Part shown: positions 12,346-23,397 of the stretch, piece by piece
How positions within the stretch are numbered: the stretch's first letter is position 1
Layout: each line of letters opens with the position of its first letter
DNA from: Selaginella moellendorffii
Lineage: Eukaryota > Streptophyta > Lycopodiopsida > Selaginellales > Selaginellaceae
Length of the DNA: 64,000 nt
Assembly (NCBI RefSeq): GCF_000143415.4
Contig: NW_003314300.1
Span: forward strand, 1,596,230 to 1,660,229
Direction of reading: 5' to 3'
Made by a program: the position numbers and the translations under genes
The notes under the pieces: model-generated
Told to the model about the DNA's origin: nothing
What the model saw: only the letters and a program-made list of their open reading frames with translations
Database searches by the model: none

Positions 12346-12636
12346 TATTGGTAGAGGTGAGGGGCAATTTTCCTTATCCCTGAGGAGTGCTTAGATTTGG
12401 GATTTTGGTTTAGATATAGCTTTTGCATTGTTTAGATCTAGTTTTTTCCATTCTCTTTCTTTTGTTCTTTCTTTTCAGGATTTTGGTTTAGATCTAACTT
12501 TTCCATTGTCTACATCTCTCTTTCTTTATAGTTTTTTCTCATTTCCCTTTTTTTGTTTTTTCCTTTTCATTCATTTTCATGGTAGAGTAGTAGTCTCCTC
12601 TTTTGACTTTGGAGTAGCAATTGGTATAATTGTTTG

Positions 12637-13290
12637 ATGCCATGCATTTGCAATTGAACAACCAGACTCAATTGATAGCAACATTCATGGCACGTGGTAC
12701 AACTCCTTCTACTCTTGGTGCCAATCTTCACGTTTGGCCGGAGTTCTTTTGTGGGAATCCTGGGGATGATATATACCATTAGTTTGATCACTTCACAGTG
12801 ATTGCCACATATCATTCTTGGGATGATGTTCGACGTTTGCATAAGTTTCTCACATGTCTCCAAGGGACGGCATTGCAGTGGTACAATGGTTTGAGCACAG
12901 CCACTTGGGGGGATTGAAGTGTTCTCCCGGATGTCTTCAAACATGCATTCAGATATGTCGACAATTGTGATGATGTTCAACAATTGCATCGTCTTCGTCA
13001 AGGGCCATCTGAGTCGGTGATGCAATTTGGTGTTTGTTTCCAAAGCCTCTTGCTTCGTGTGGAGCCAAATATATCTGAGCGGATCAAGTTAGAAATGTTG
13101 TGGCCAGCACTTCGTCAAAATCTTGTCAGACTTGTGCATGCACTTGCTCCCGCCACCCTTGACAATCCTCTTTGCTTGGCACAATGTTATGAGACTTCGC
13201 CTTTTCCACTTTTCGCTGCATGTCCTTTAGCTCCACTTCCTATGGGTGATGGTCCTATTCCAATGGAGGTTGATGTTATTGCTGCTTGAG
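12637..13290 (+). pseudogene. Retrotransposon gag remnant
   Basis: Gag-like phrases such as 'FLTCLQGTALQWYNGL' and 'QQLHRLRQGPSESVMQFG' are visible across two frames separated by stops. The first clear stop follows 'GDDIYH'. No zinc knuckle could be read. Function is lost. Confidence 0.75.
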
Positions 13291-13559
13291 TTCAAAGACA
13301 AAGGCGAGGCCATGGCCTTGGTCGTGATGTTTGTTACTAGGCGTGTGATGAAGTTGGTCACACTTATAATTCCAGATTGGCAGCCACCACTTCCTAGGTA
13401 GAGATTTTGGCGTCAACAACGTCCTGTTGGTGTTAGTGTAGTGGAACGTTTGGACACCGAGATGCATCTGGGAAACAAGGAGTCACACGAGTAACAAAGG
13501 GATCTTGCGCGAATAAGTCAGTGACCCCTCCATCTTTCTTTCGGGAGTATTATCAAGCA

Positions 13560-16491
13560 GTTCACTTAGCACTAGTTTATCCAATGTTTACTTTCCAAGC
13601 TTGTTTTTATAACAAGCAATCTCCTATTATTCTCTCCGTGTTGGTTGATACATGTTTGAATTTATCTTCTATTGTTTGATATATTGTCACACGTTGCCAT
13701 ATACACTTGCGTTGTGTAGTAGAGTCAGTTTTCATTCTTTATGGCAACAACTGTACACATGCATGTGTATAGGATGAGGCGGACCTGGTTGTGCGTTTGG
13801 GCAATTTTGAGCTTGGGTTGCAATCATTGTGGGTGGTGCCGAGTCAAGCTTTTGACCTCATCCTTGGTATAGATAGGTTGCAGCACAATCATGCCAAGTA
13901 TGACTTTGAGGCTTCTCCCCCTTGTCTCATACTTTTTTATATTTCATCCATTCTTCTCACTTCTGTACTTCTTTGTCAATATACTTCTACCTCTGCTTCC
14001 ATTACTTTTGTCCCCCCACTATTTACTCCTATGTTTCCATCTTGTTCTGCTCTTCCCTTTTTCGATCCCTCCGATAATCTTTATGCTGTAGCAGTTGACC
14101 AGCTTATGAAGAAGTATTCTGATCTCTTTGAATTTGACCTATTGTTTGGGGCCAAGATTGCCACACGTCATCCGATTCTAACCTGGGATGCTCGTCCAAT
14201 CAAGGTTTTTATTCGTCGTTGATCACCCAAAGAGATCAAGATTTTACATACAAACGTCAAGGAGATGTTAGAGAAGGGTGTTATTTGGAAGTCACGGAAT
14301 CCTTGGGCATGTGAACCTTATTCTGTCATGAAGCTTAATGGAAGTATTCGTTTCTGCATTGACTATCGTTTATTAAATGAAGTGACAATCCCAGATGTGT
14401 ACCCTCTTCCTCACACTATTGATCTCTTGAATCATCTGGGGTGAAGTCGTTGATTCACCAAGCTTGATCTTGCTTCTGGTTACTGGCAAGTACCGATGGC
14501 CGAAAATGATATTCCTAAGACTACTTTTCATACACCATTTGGTTTGTATGAATTCTTGGTGATGCCATTTGGTTAGAACTATGCTCCAACAACTTTCCAA
14601 CGGATGATGGATGAGGTTTTTTGTGATATGCTAAAGGTGACTGTTGATTTCATCGATGATGTCTTGATTCACTCGAAAAGGACGTGGGAGGAGCACATTC
14701 GTAATGTTTGTAAAGTGTTGAATTGGCTATGCAACGTTGGTTTAAAACTGAAGTGGTCAAAGTGCATATTTGGATCCCAGGACATGACTTATCTTGGGTA
14801 CCGTATTTCTCGTGAGGGTTTGCAAATTGATCTTGACAAACTTGTGGCTATTCTAAAATTCCCTACTCTGAATATCTCGGTGCAATATCTCGGTCATTTT
14901 GTGGATCATCTTTCTAATCGCACTGCCATTGCAATCGTTGCTGAAGTTATCAATGTCATCTTTCATTTGGTCTCCGGATTGTGAGTAGGCGTTTATGGAT
15001 CTTAAAGAGCTGTTGATGACTCCTCCAATTTTAGCATATCCTCACTACACTCAACCTTTTATTTTGCTCATGGATGCTTCTGATATTGGTTTTGGAAGTG
15101 TGTTGATGCAAGAAAGCTTGAGTGTGCCTGGTCAATGCCACCCTATTGCATATATAAACCATACGTTACAACCAGTGGAAGTGAACTACTCCACGACAGA
15201 GAAGGAGTGTTTAGCAGTAGTTTGGAGTTTCGAGAAACTTCATGCATATCTACATGGTTCTCGGATGTTACTTGAAGGTGATCATGTTGCTGTTACTTCA
15301 TTATTGAAGCGAAAGAACCTGGTTAATCCTACTGCTCAATGGGCTTTGAAGCTTTAGATATATGATTTTGATATTGTTCATTGCCCAATGAGTTCTATGG
15401 CTAATGCGGATGCCCTTTCTCAAGCTCCTCTTCCTTCTCCGCTCTCTTCTCATGTTTCTGACGAGTCTGTTGTTCCAATGTTTATAGATTTTCTAGACAA
15501 TGATTTTGTGCCGCCGGCAGTTGTTGTACCTGACGTTCAGTGTCCACAAGATGCAGAGAAAGATCTACCTTCTCTGAAGGAGGTTCGCAAGGCTCAAAAG
15601 ATTGAGCTGTGGATTCGAAGGTTTTGAGATGGGTTTGAGAATCTTGCATCACTTGCTAATGATTTGCCCTTCCGGCATTTACATTCTCAATATTGCCTTG
15701 AATAAGGCTTTCTTTATTTTGTGAAAACGGATTCTGATGATCCTTTATGGCTGGTGGTGCCTTCCATCTTTATTCCACAGTTTCTCCATGCCTACCACGA
15801 TTCTCCTATTTTAGGTGGGTATATAAGACATCATCGTGTGACCGAGAAGCTACACAAGTCTTTCTATTGGCCGGAGATGCGACGTGATGTTATCTGGTAT
15901 GTGTATAGTTGTGTTTGGTGCCAAGCTCATAATACTCCCCCTCGTGCCGTAGAACGATAGTTGGAGTCAATTACAGTTTCCCATCTGTTTGAGTTGGTGG
16001 TGCTTGATCTTATGGGACCTTTTCCACGATCGATTGTTAGCAATGAATATGTTATTATTGCTTCTGACTATTTGACTCATTAGGTGGAAGTTAGTGCTCT
16101 TACTAGTGCCTTTGCAACTATTGTGGGATACTTCCTCCTTAATCAAGTGGTGTTCCAACATTCTTGTCCGGAGCGGATTCTTTCGGATAATGGTCCCGCA
16201 TTTATGGCTGAGGCATTTCATATTTTGATGTCTCAGTTGGGGATATGCCACACTTTCATGAGTGCTTATTATCCATAGTCAGACGGTTTGGTGGTACGGC
16301 TCATTCAGAAATTCAAAGGAATGATCGCAAAGTACGTGAACTTTCGACATTCGGATTGGGATGGTTATTTGTCGTCTCTTCGATATGCATATATCACAGG
16401 GGTGTAGAGTTCTGTTGGTGTTTCACCATATAAACTTCTATATGGTCATGATCCAATATTACCGACGGAGTTGGGTTTACCTTCACGATTG
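13560..16491 (+). pseudogene. Retrotransposon pol remnant (protease, RT, RNase H, integrase)
   Basis: In order: a protease-type 'ILGIDRL' (about 13865), RT motifs '[13 protein letters not shown]' (about 14460) and 'FIDDVLIHSK' (14653, the YVDD-box equivalent), RNase H 'LMDASDIGFGSVLMQ' (15069), and integrase 'DLMGPFPRS' (16005) and 'RILSDNGPAF' (16175). More than ten stops interrupt it. The integrase frame is cut at 16491 and resumes exactly at 19958. Confidence 0.85.
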
Positions 16492-16727
16492 CCCCTGTGA
16501 GACACAAAATCCCTAGGCCCCAAAGTGGAGCCGGAAAGGGTGCCACGTGGTAGTGGCTGAAGCGAGAGCCAAACGAGCGTAACACGTTTGGACCAAAAGC
16601 TCCGACTTGAAAAGTCAAGAGCGGGAGTGGAACTCCCAACGAAGTGCTCGAGGAACGAGCACGAAGCGAGCAAAAAGCGAGGCTCCAAAAAGGGACCCAA
16701 AAGGACCAACACATGACACGTGGAAGT

Positions 16728-17205
16728 GTCCGAGATGGACCCGAGTTGGAGTCCGAAGTGGAGTCCGAGATGGACCCGAGTTGGAGTCCGAAGTGGAGTC
16801 CGAGATGGAGTCCGAGATGGAGTCCGAGGTGGACCCGAGATGGACCCGAAATGGAGTCCGAGATGGAGTTCGAGATGGAGTCCGAGGTGGACCCGAGATG
16901 GACCCAAAATGGAGTCCGAGATGGAGTCCGAGATGGACCCGAGATGGAGTCCGAGATGGACCCGAAATGGAGTCCGAGATGGACCCGAGATGGAGTCCGA
17001 GATGGACCCGAGATGGAGTCCGAGATGGAGTCCGAGATGGAGTCCGAGATGGAGTCCGAAGTCGAGACCGAGACCGGGACCGAGACCGAGACCGAGATCG
17101 GGACCGAGACCAAGACTGAGGCCAAGGGCAAGGCCGAGGCCGAGTCTGAGTCCGAATCCGAGTCCGAGTCCGAGTCCGAGTCCGAGTCCGAGTCCGAGTT
17201 CGAAG
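16728..17205 (+). repeat. Tandem array of GGAGTCCGAGAT / GGACCCGAGAT-type units grading into hexamers
   Basis: About 30 degenerate 12-bp units (GAGATGGAGTCC and GAGATGGACCCG variants) run to about 17065. They are followed by 6-bp units, first GAGACC-type and then GAGTCC-type. Because 12 and 6 are multiples of 3, long repetitive open frames appear on both strands; these are not genes. Confidence 0.95.
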
Positions 17206-17888
17206 CCTGAGAGGGTGAAAGCCCAAAGCGTTCGTCTCCCAGACCCTAGGGGGTTTGGTGAGCTCCAAAAGTATAGTAGGGGGGAGGACTGCAGTGGAGC
17301 CAGTTTGGCCAGGAAAGGCCAGTTTGGCCCAGGAAGGCCGGACCCAGTGTTGGGTGATGAGCTGCCCACTAGGAAGTCCAAGACTAGAGTGAACACAGAC
17401 CGAAAAGCGGGGTAGCTTGGTGAAGTGTTCAAGAGCCGGCTCTAGTTCCCCCGGGAGATCGACTGGCCGATGCTCCCAGTCCAAGTGTGGGTGGCACTAC
17501 CTACTTGGATACCTGGTGTGGCTCAACGGAACTCGCTCTAAGCCCATGGCTAGAGCACCCAAGGGCAGAAGGCGAGGAGAGTACCTAGGTGGCTCGCGTA
17601 AGGCCACGGTGTTCCGAAATGTTGTCCCAAAGGCCCAAACTGTGGAAAGGAAGAGGAGCAGTCCTCTGGGGTAGTGACCAAGGACACAGTCGTGTGGTGA
17701 GGAAGTCCCAGAGGACCATGGGACTTAGTGGTCGGGCCTGTGGGTCTTGATCCAGTGGCAGTGTTGGCAAACACGGCCAGGGGCAGAAAGGGACTTAGTG
17801 GGGACTGACAGAGGGATATTGGGGAAGGCTATTCCCCTTGTCGGTGGGCATCCTAAGGATGCTAAGGAGTGGATCTGAGATGACCACT

Positions 17889-19635
17889 CTGTAAGCGACT
17901 AAATTTTCCATTCTACTTTAGTCATTTAACCACACCTCTGACCACTTGGAGGAGTCTCATTCACAACCTCCATAAGTCCAATCCAGGACTTGGGACTTGC
18001 TAGCCCCGAGAATGGCATCCATGCCACTCAACATTTGCACTTGGTCCGAGTGCTCCACGTGTCCGATCCCATGACCGACACTCAAATGTACCACCGACAT
18101 AGCAGCCCGTTACGCTAAGGCCATGCCCAATCACCTTTGCCACACTGGTAGTCCAATACCACTTGCATCACCGTCTTGGCTCTCCAAGACTAGGCAAACC
18201 ATCCGTGAGTGGTCATCTCAGATCCACTCCTTAGCATCCTTAGGATGCCCACCGACAAGGGGAATAGCCTTCCCCAATATCCCTCTGTCAGTCCCCACTA
18301 AGTCCCTTTCTGCCCCTGGCCGTGTTTGCCAACACTGCCACTGGATCGAGACCCACAGGCCCGACCACTAAGTCCCACGGTCCTCTGGGACTTCCTCACC
18401 ACACGACTGTGTCCTTGGTCACTACCCCAGAGGACTGCTCCTCTTCCTTTCCACAGTTTGGGCCTTTGGGACAACATTTCGGAACACCGTGGCCTTACGC
18501 GAGCCACCTAGGTACTCTCCTCGCCTTCTGCCCTTGGGTGCTCTAGCCATGGGCTTAGAGCGGGTTCCGTTGAGCCACACCAGGTATCCATGTAGGTAGT
18601 GCCACCCACACTTGGACTGGGAGCATCGGCCAGTCGATCTCCCGGGGGAACTAGAGCCGGCTCTTGAACACTTCACCAAGCTACCCCGCTTGTCGGTCTG
18701 TGTTCACTCTAGTCTTGGACTTCCCAGTGGGCAGCTCATCACCCAACACTGGGTCCGGCCTTCCTAGGCCAAACTGGCCTTTCCTGGCCAAACTGGCTCC
18801 ACTGCAGTCCTCCCCCTACTATACTTTTGGAGCTCACCAAACCCCCCAGGGTCTGGGAGACGAACGCTTTGGGCTTTCACCCTCTCAGGCTTCGAACTCG
18901 GACTCGGACTCGGACTCGGACTCGGACTCGGACTCGGACTCGGACTCGGACTCGGATTCGGACTCGGACTCGGCCTCGGCCTCAGCCTCGGTCTCGGTCT
19001 CGGTCCCGATCTCGGTCTCGGTCTCGGTCCCGGTCTCGGTCTTGGTCCCGGTCTCGACTTCGGACTCCATCTCGGGTCCATCTCAGACTCCAACTCGGAC
19101 TCCACCTCGGACTCCATCTCGGGTCCTTCTCGGGTTCATCTCGGACTCCATCTCGGGTCCATCTCGGGTCCATCTCGGACTCCATCTCGGACTCCACTTC
19201 GGACTCCATATCGGACTCCACTTCGGGTCCATCTCGGACTCCACTTCGGGTCCATCTCGGACTCCACTTCGGGTCCATCTCGGACTCCATCTCGGACTCC
19301 ACTTCGGACTCCATATTGGACTCCACTTCGGGTCCATCTCGGACTCCACTTCGGGTCCATCTCGGACTCCAACTCGGGTCCGCCTCGGACTCCATCTCGG
19401 ACACTTCCATGTGTCATGTGTTGGTCCTTTTTGGGTCCCTTTTTGAAGCCTCGCTTATTGCTCTCTTTGTGCTTGTTCCTCGAGCACTTCGTTGGGAGTT
19501 CCACTCCCGCTCTTGACTTTTCAAGTCGGAGCTTTTGGTCCAAACGTGTTACGCTCGTTTGGCTCTCGCTTCGGCCACTACCATGTGGCGCCCTTCCGGC
19601 TCCACTTTGGGGCCTAGGGATTTTGTGTCTCACAC
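17889..19635 (-). mobile_element. Inner, inverted copy of the same transposon nested in the outer one
   Basis: This is a complete inverted copy of the outer element, CTGTAAGCGACTAAATTTTCC to ...TTTTGTGTCTCACAC. The last base differs from the expected G. Direct repeats of ACT flank it (17886-17888 and 19636-19638). The matching uninterrupted site can be read inside the inner copy itself (around 18210), where a single ACT is present; this independently proves the 3-bp duplication. It is 1747 bp long with no coding capacity beyond repeat-derived open frames. Confidence 0.85.
18893..19405 (-). repeat. Inverted counterpart of the 12-bp/6-bp tandem array
   Basis: The same array in the inner element, in reverse orientation, with different unit numbers. 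Together with 16728-17205 it forms a large potential hairpin. Confidence 0.95.
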
Positions 19636-19960
19636 ACTCACGGATGGTTTGCCTAGTCTTGGAGAGCCGAGACGGTGATGCAAGTGGTATTGGACTACTA
19701 GTGTGGCAAAGGTGATTGGGCATGGCCTTAGCGTAACAGGCTGCTATGTCGGTGGTACCTTTGAGTGTCGGTCATGGGATCGGACACGTGGAGCACTTGG
19801 ACCAAGTGCAAATGTTGAGTGGCATGGATGCCATTCTCGGGGCTAGCAAGTCCCAAGTCCTGGATTGGACTTATGGAGGTTGTGAATGAGACTCCTCCAA
19901 GTGGTCAGAGGTGTGGTTAAGTGACTAAAGTAGAATGGAAAATTTAGTCGCTTACAGCCC

Positions 19961-20325
19961 CAAACTGCCAATGCTAAGTCATGGGATCAGTATTTGACGA
20001 TCATTTTTCCACTTGTCCGAGCAGAGTTTGCCGAACACTTAGGCCGCATACAAGTGGGACAACAACAGCACTACAACTCCCATCATCGTCCATTTGTGGA
20101 GTACAAAGTGGATAACTTGGCGTTGGTCCATTTTCCCCATCTTACGATACGTGGTTTATTTAAGGGGTTTCTTACTCAGTAGAAAGGACTATATCAAGTG
20201 TTGCGGCAAGTTGGACCATAAGTTTATGAAGTTTGGCATGACGTCAAGCAGGCTGATCCTCTAGAAATTGTGCACGTATAGCTATTGAAATGCTTCATAC
20301 CAAGGGATTCGGATCACTTGGTATG
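19961..20325 (+). pseudogene. 3' end of pol, continued after the nested element
   Basis: It resumes the integrase frame ('QTANAKSWDQYLTIIFPLV') and continues through 'VDNLALVHFPHL' to a chromodomain-like end 'ADPLEIVHV'. Stops are present, for example after 'FLTQ'. Confidence 0.75.
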
Positions 20326-20383
20326 ATGTTCCTCTAGATCTCAGCCTATATATAATAAAACCCTGATGGTCTTTCATTATTCT

Positions 20384-20395
20384 GAGAGGAGGGGA
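20384..20395 (+). other. Polypurine tract
   Basis: A purine run 'gagaggagggga' sits just before the 3' LTR, the expected place for a plus-strand primer. Confidence 0.6.
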
Positions 20396-20398
20396 TGA

Positions 20399-20572
20399 TG
20401 TGAGGGCCAAGTGTATGACTACAATGCTATATATTAATATTAGCGTAGTGGGATTTTGGTAGTTGTTGGATTGGTTTTGATCTGGATTACTTGCTCCTGT
20501 ATATAAGCTAGAGTTTTTGGGCTAATTGATATGCACATTTTCTGTATTCCCTTTCCATATTCCAAGCACTCA
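20399..20572 (+). repeat. 3' LTR
   Basis: Starts TGTGAGGGCCAAGTG and ends CACTCA; homologous to 12173-12345. Confidence 0.85.
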
Positions 20573-21258
20573 CACATATATTTTTGGAATATTATTCTTA
20601 CATAAAATTCCTAATTTAAATATATGTATTTAATGGGTGTCATATTTTTTTAAAAATATATTTAATATATATATATAAAGGTTTTATTTTGGTCACAAAA
20701 AACATAAAGTCCAAAAATGCCATGATGATAGGTTTGTGCATAGTGATTTATGGTTTCCCAATTTGATATGCATGAGGTGAGTAAAATTTTCCAAAACTAG
20801 CAAATAATGTAACCTTATTTAGTTTTTTTTTTTTTTGCAAAAGCCCTAATTTGAGGTAATTTTATTTGTTATATTATATTTATATACTTAAAACTTAGAA
20901 GTAAAAAATGTAATTTCCTTTAATTTAAAATTTTTATACTCTTTTTATATGTTAAATCATTTTTAAATTATATATATTATTAATTTAAAATATTAGCATT
21001 AATAAATATTTATTATTTCAAGGGGCTAAAAAACATATTTGAATTGCAATTTATAACTTTGTAATAAATAATGAGAGTAAATTTTATAGTATTCTGAGAT
21101 AACAGCAACAATAATTTAGTTTTTAGCTTATAAAGTTAAAACATTAATTACCAACTCAATGCTTAAAAGTATTAAAGTTTTATTAGGTGCTATGATACTT
21201 AAATTTTTTCTTTCTTTCTTTTCATATTATTAATAAAGTGAGTTGAATGTGAGGTGTC
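20573..21258. other. AT-rich intergenic DNA
   Basis: No coding signal. Poly-T (20820-20836) and many A/T runs. It contains the 3' flank of the NPF gene. Confidence 0.5.
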
Positions 21259-23397
21259 TCAGAAATGTGCGCTAGTGCCTGTAGAATGTGATACAGCTCG
21301 GCGGTACTTGTACCATCTCGCACAGATGAGGTAGAGCACCAGATTCACAGACGACACCACCGCCAGCAGCCAGTAGAAATCATCCAGTCGGCTGCGATTC
21401 AGATTATTGACGATCCATCCGCCACTGCCGCCGCCCCTGGTGACACTGTCCACCACCGATACCAGAAAGCTGCTGAGGAAGAACCCTAGCGAGATGGTGC
21501 TGAGGAACAATCCCACTCCCAGGCTCTGCATCCCATCCGGCGATTCGCGGTAGAAGAACTCCAACTGCCCAATGTAAGTGAAGGCCTCACCTATCCCAAC
21601 CAGCACGTACTGTGGGAGGATCCACAGCACGCTCATTGGAACCGGCACGTCGGGTGAGTCGAGTAGCTTGTTCTCTCTCGCGATTCTAACTCGTCGCCTC
21701 TCGACCGTGGCAGCCACCACCATCGCCAGGATCGCCACCACCAGACCCACGCCGATTCTCTGCAGTGTCGTGATTCCTTGAGGATGGCCCGTGAGCTTTC
21801 GCATCAGAGGTACGATGAAGCGATCATAGACCGTGACTGTGACCATGATGGTCGCGAACAGGAACGCTGCCGAGGACGCTGACGGGAAGAGGAAGCTGCC
21901 CATCTTTCTGTCCATCTTGGAGCCTTGGACGACCGAGAAGGTGAGCATCTGAGCGTAGACTGTGTAAAAGGTGATGGTGGTGGCCCAGATTGGGAGTAAT
22001 CTAAGCACCATCTTGACTTCTTCGATCTGTGTTACAGTGCACAGCCTCCATGGCTTTGGATTCTCGTCGTAAATCTCGTCGTCGCTGGGTTCTAGAACCG
22101 CGGCCTTGTCGAGGAACCTGTACTGATAAGGCTGTGAGCGCAAGTTGGCGGGGCAAGATGACAAAACGACCAAACTCATATAAGTGGAGGTAACTTATCT
22201 ATGCAATCTATATGCTAGAATGCTTTGTCGCGATGATAGGAGAGGGACTGGACTTATCAGCGAGGGTTTTACTTCTTTCCCTGCTCTCAACGAACTAAAC
22301 TAAACTTAACGTGTTCTTCAGCGGACAGGAGAAGAAAGCAAAAGACGAACAAGCAAAGCAAAAGAAGCAGAGGAAGCAGAAAAGGATGGAGTTCACGTGC
22401 CTGAATTGATTAGTGTGCCTGGCGCTCTGGTCGGTGGCTGGATCTTCAGCGTCTTTGCCAGGGCCAAGTGACCCATACAAAGAACTTTGGTCCCGGGGGA
22501 GCTCCAGCTTGTGCTTCCTGACAGCGGCTACGACAACTTTCGCGATGCGAGTTAAGGGGCTTCCTGACGGTGCCTTGTAGCGGTACATGCGAGTGCCGGC
22601 CAGGAAAATGACGATGGCGAGCAGCATGGCAGCAGCGCAGATGCCGTATCCCCAGCCTCTGCCGACGTTGTCCTGGATGTAGACGAGCACAGTGAGGGAG
22701 AAGAGAGCTCCCACCGAGATGGAAACGAAGAACCAGTTGAAAAAGTAAGACATGAGCTTCTGCTCCTTCGGTTCGTTCTTATCGAATTGATCGGCTCCGA
22801 ATGCAGAGACGTTGGACTTGATGCCGCCGGTTCCCAGTGCGGAGAGGTAGAGCGCGAGATAGAGCAGGCTGAGCTGCTTGGCTTTCGCGGGAGGGCAGTC
22901 GTGGACGCAGTGAGGAGACCTCAGTGATGGAAGTGAGGTGAGAATGGTGAGAACAAGCATTCCCTGCGAAAACCATGAATCATTGTTTTTCAGCTTCTAA
23001 CTCTGTACTTCTTCAGCTTACCAGGAACTGGATTGTTGCGGCGATAGCGACCGTCCAGAACCGGCCGATGTAAGTATCGGCTATGAATCCTCCCAGAAGG
23101 CACAACATGAAAGAAGTACCCAGGAAGTTCGTGACGATGTTTGGAGCTTTGGTGTTGGAGAGGTGCAGATCGTTGGTGAGATAAGTCACCAGATTCGTGG
23201 CAACACCCAGCGTCGTCATTCGTTCGCAGAGCTCCGGTCCTGTTACGCAACCAACAGCGAAACTTAGCCTACCAGGAAGAGACAACTTTGAACTACATAC
23301 CGAAGACCAGAACGGCTCGTTTCCATCCGCCGGTAGCGGACCTGATGGCGGGATTTCCTTTGTGATCCAAGGATCCATCTCCTACAACCTCTGCCAT
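21259..23397 (-). CDS. NPF (NRT1/PTR) family proton-coupled transporter
   Basis: Four exons: 23397-23301, 23239-23022, 22963-22401 and 22117-21259, giving 578 aa, the normal family length. The protein starts 'MAEVVGDGSLDHKGNPAIRS' and continues through 'GPELCERMTTLGVATNLVTY', a version of the ExxER proton-coupling motif of plant NPFs. It then has 'GGFIADTYIGRFWT', 'LGTGGIKSNVSAFGADQFD' and 'FNWFFVSISVGAL', with about 12 hydrophobic segments. Members move nitrate, peptides or hormones across the plasma membrane or tonoplast; substrate cannot be told here. Intron 3 (22118-22400, 283 nt) uses a GC donor (AG|GCACG) and is far longer than its neighbours. That splice gives 'TNQF|RFLDKAAVLE', exactly the family consensus. 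Confidence 0.93.

Larger units (their letters stand above)
16495..19957 (+). mobile_element. Outer CTGTRAG DNA transposon (non-autonomous), inserted in the integrase
   Basis: It begins CTGTGAGACACAAAA and ends ...TTTAGTCGCTTACAG, giving terminal inverted repeats CTGTRAG. Direct copies of CCC flank it (16492-16494 and 19958-19960). Removing the element plus one CCC restores an open integrase frame across the join ('RLP' then 'QTANAKSWDQYL'), which confirms the boundaries. Without its own nested insertion it would be about 1.7 kb. No transposase is encoded. A 3-bp target duplication with subterminal tandem repeats recalls CACTA elements, but the ends are not CACTA, so the superfamily is open. 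Confidence 0.85.
12173..20572 (+). mobile_element. Degenerate Ty3/gypsy LTR retrotransposon carrying a nested DNA element
   Basis: About 173-bp LTRs flank gag and a protease-RT-RNase H-integrase pol in gypsy order, all on + and all with stops and frameshifts. Without the 3463-bp insertion at 16495-19957 the element is about 4.9 kb. A possible primer-binding site ('ttggta' at 12348) directly follows the 5' LTR, and a purine tract (20384-20395) precedes the 3' LTR. Target duplications cannot be read with confidence in the AT-rich flanks. It cannot be autonomous. Confidence 0.9.

Noticed and set aside
12392-12496. CRISPR-like array
   Set aside because: No regularly spaced repeats with unique spacers occur anywhere in the window. 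The repeats present are contiguous tandems, and the genome is eukaryotic.
16446-17484. Several long open frames rich in Asp-Ser, Arg-Thr or Gly-Leu repeats on both strands
   Set aside because: They are read from 12-bp and 6-bp tandem repeats whose unit is a multiple of three, so all frames stay open. They have no domain and occur in mirror image at 18664-19723.
16495-19957. Assignment of the nested element to the CACTA superfamily
   Set aside because: The 3-bp duplication and subterminal repeats fit, but neither copy has CACT[AG] ends.
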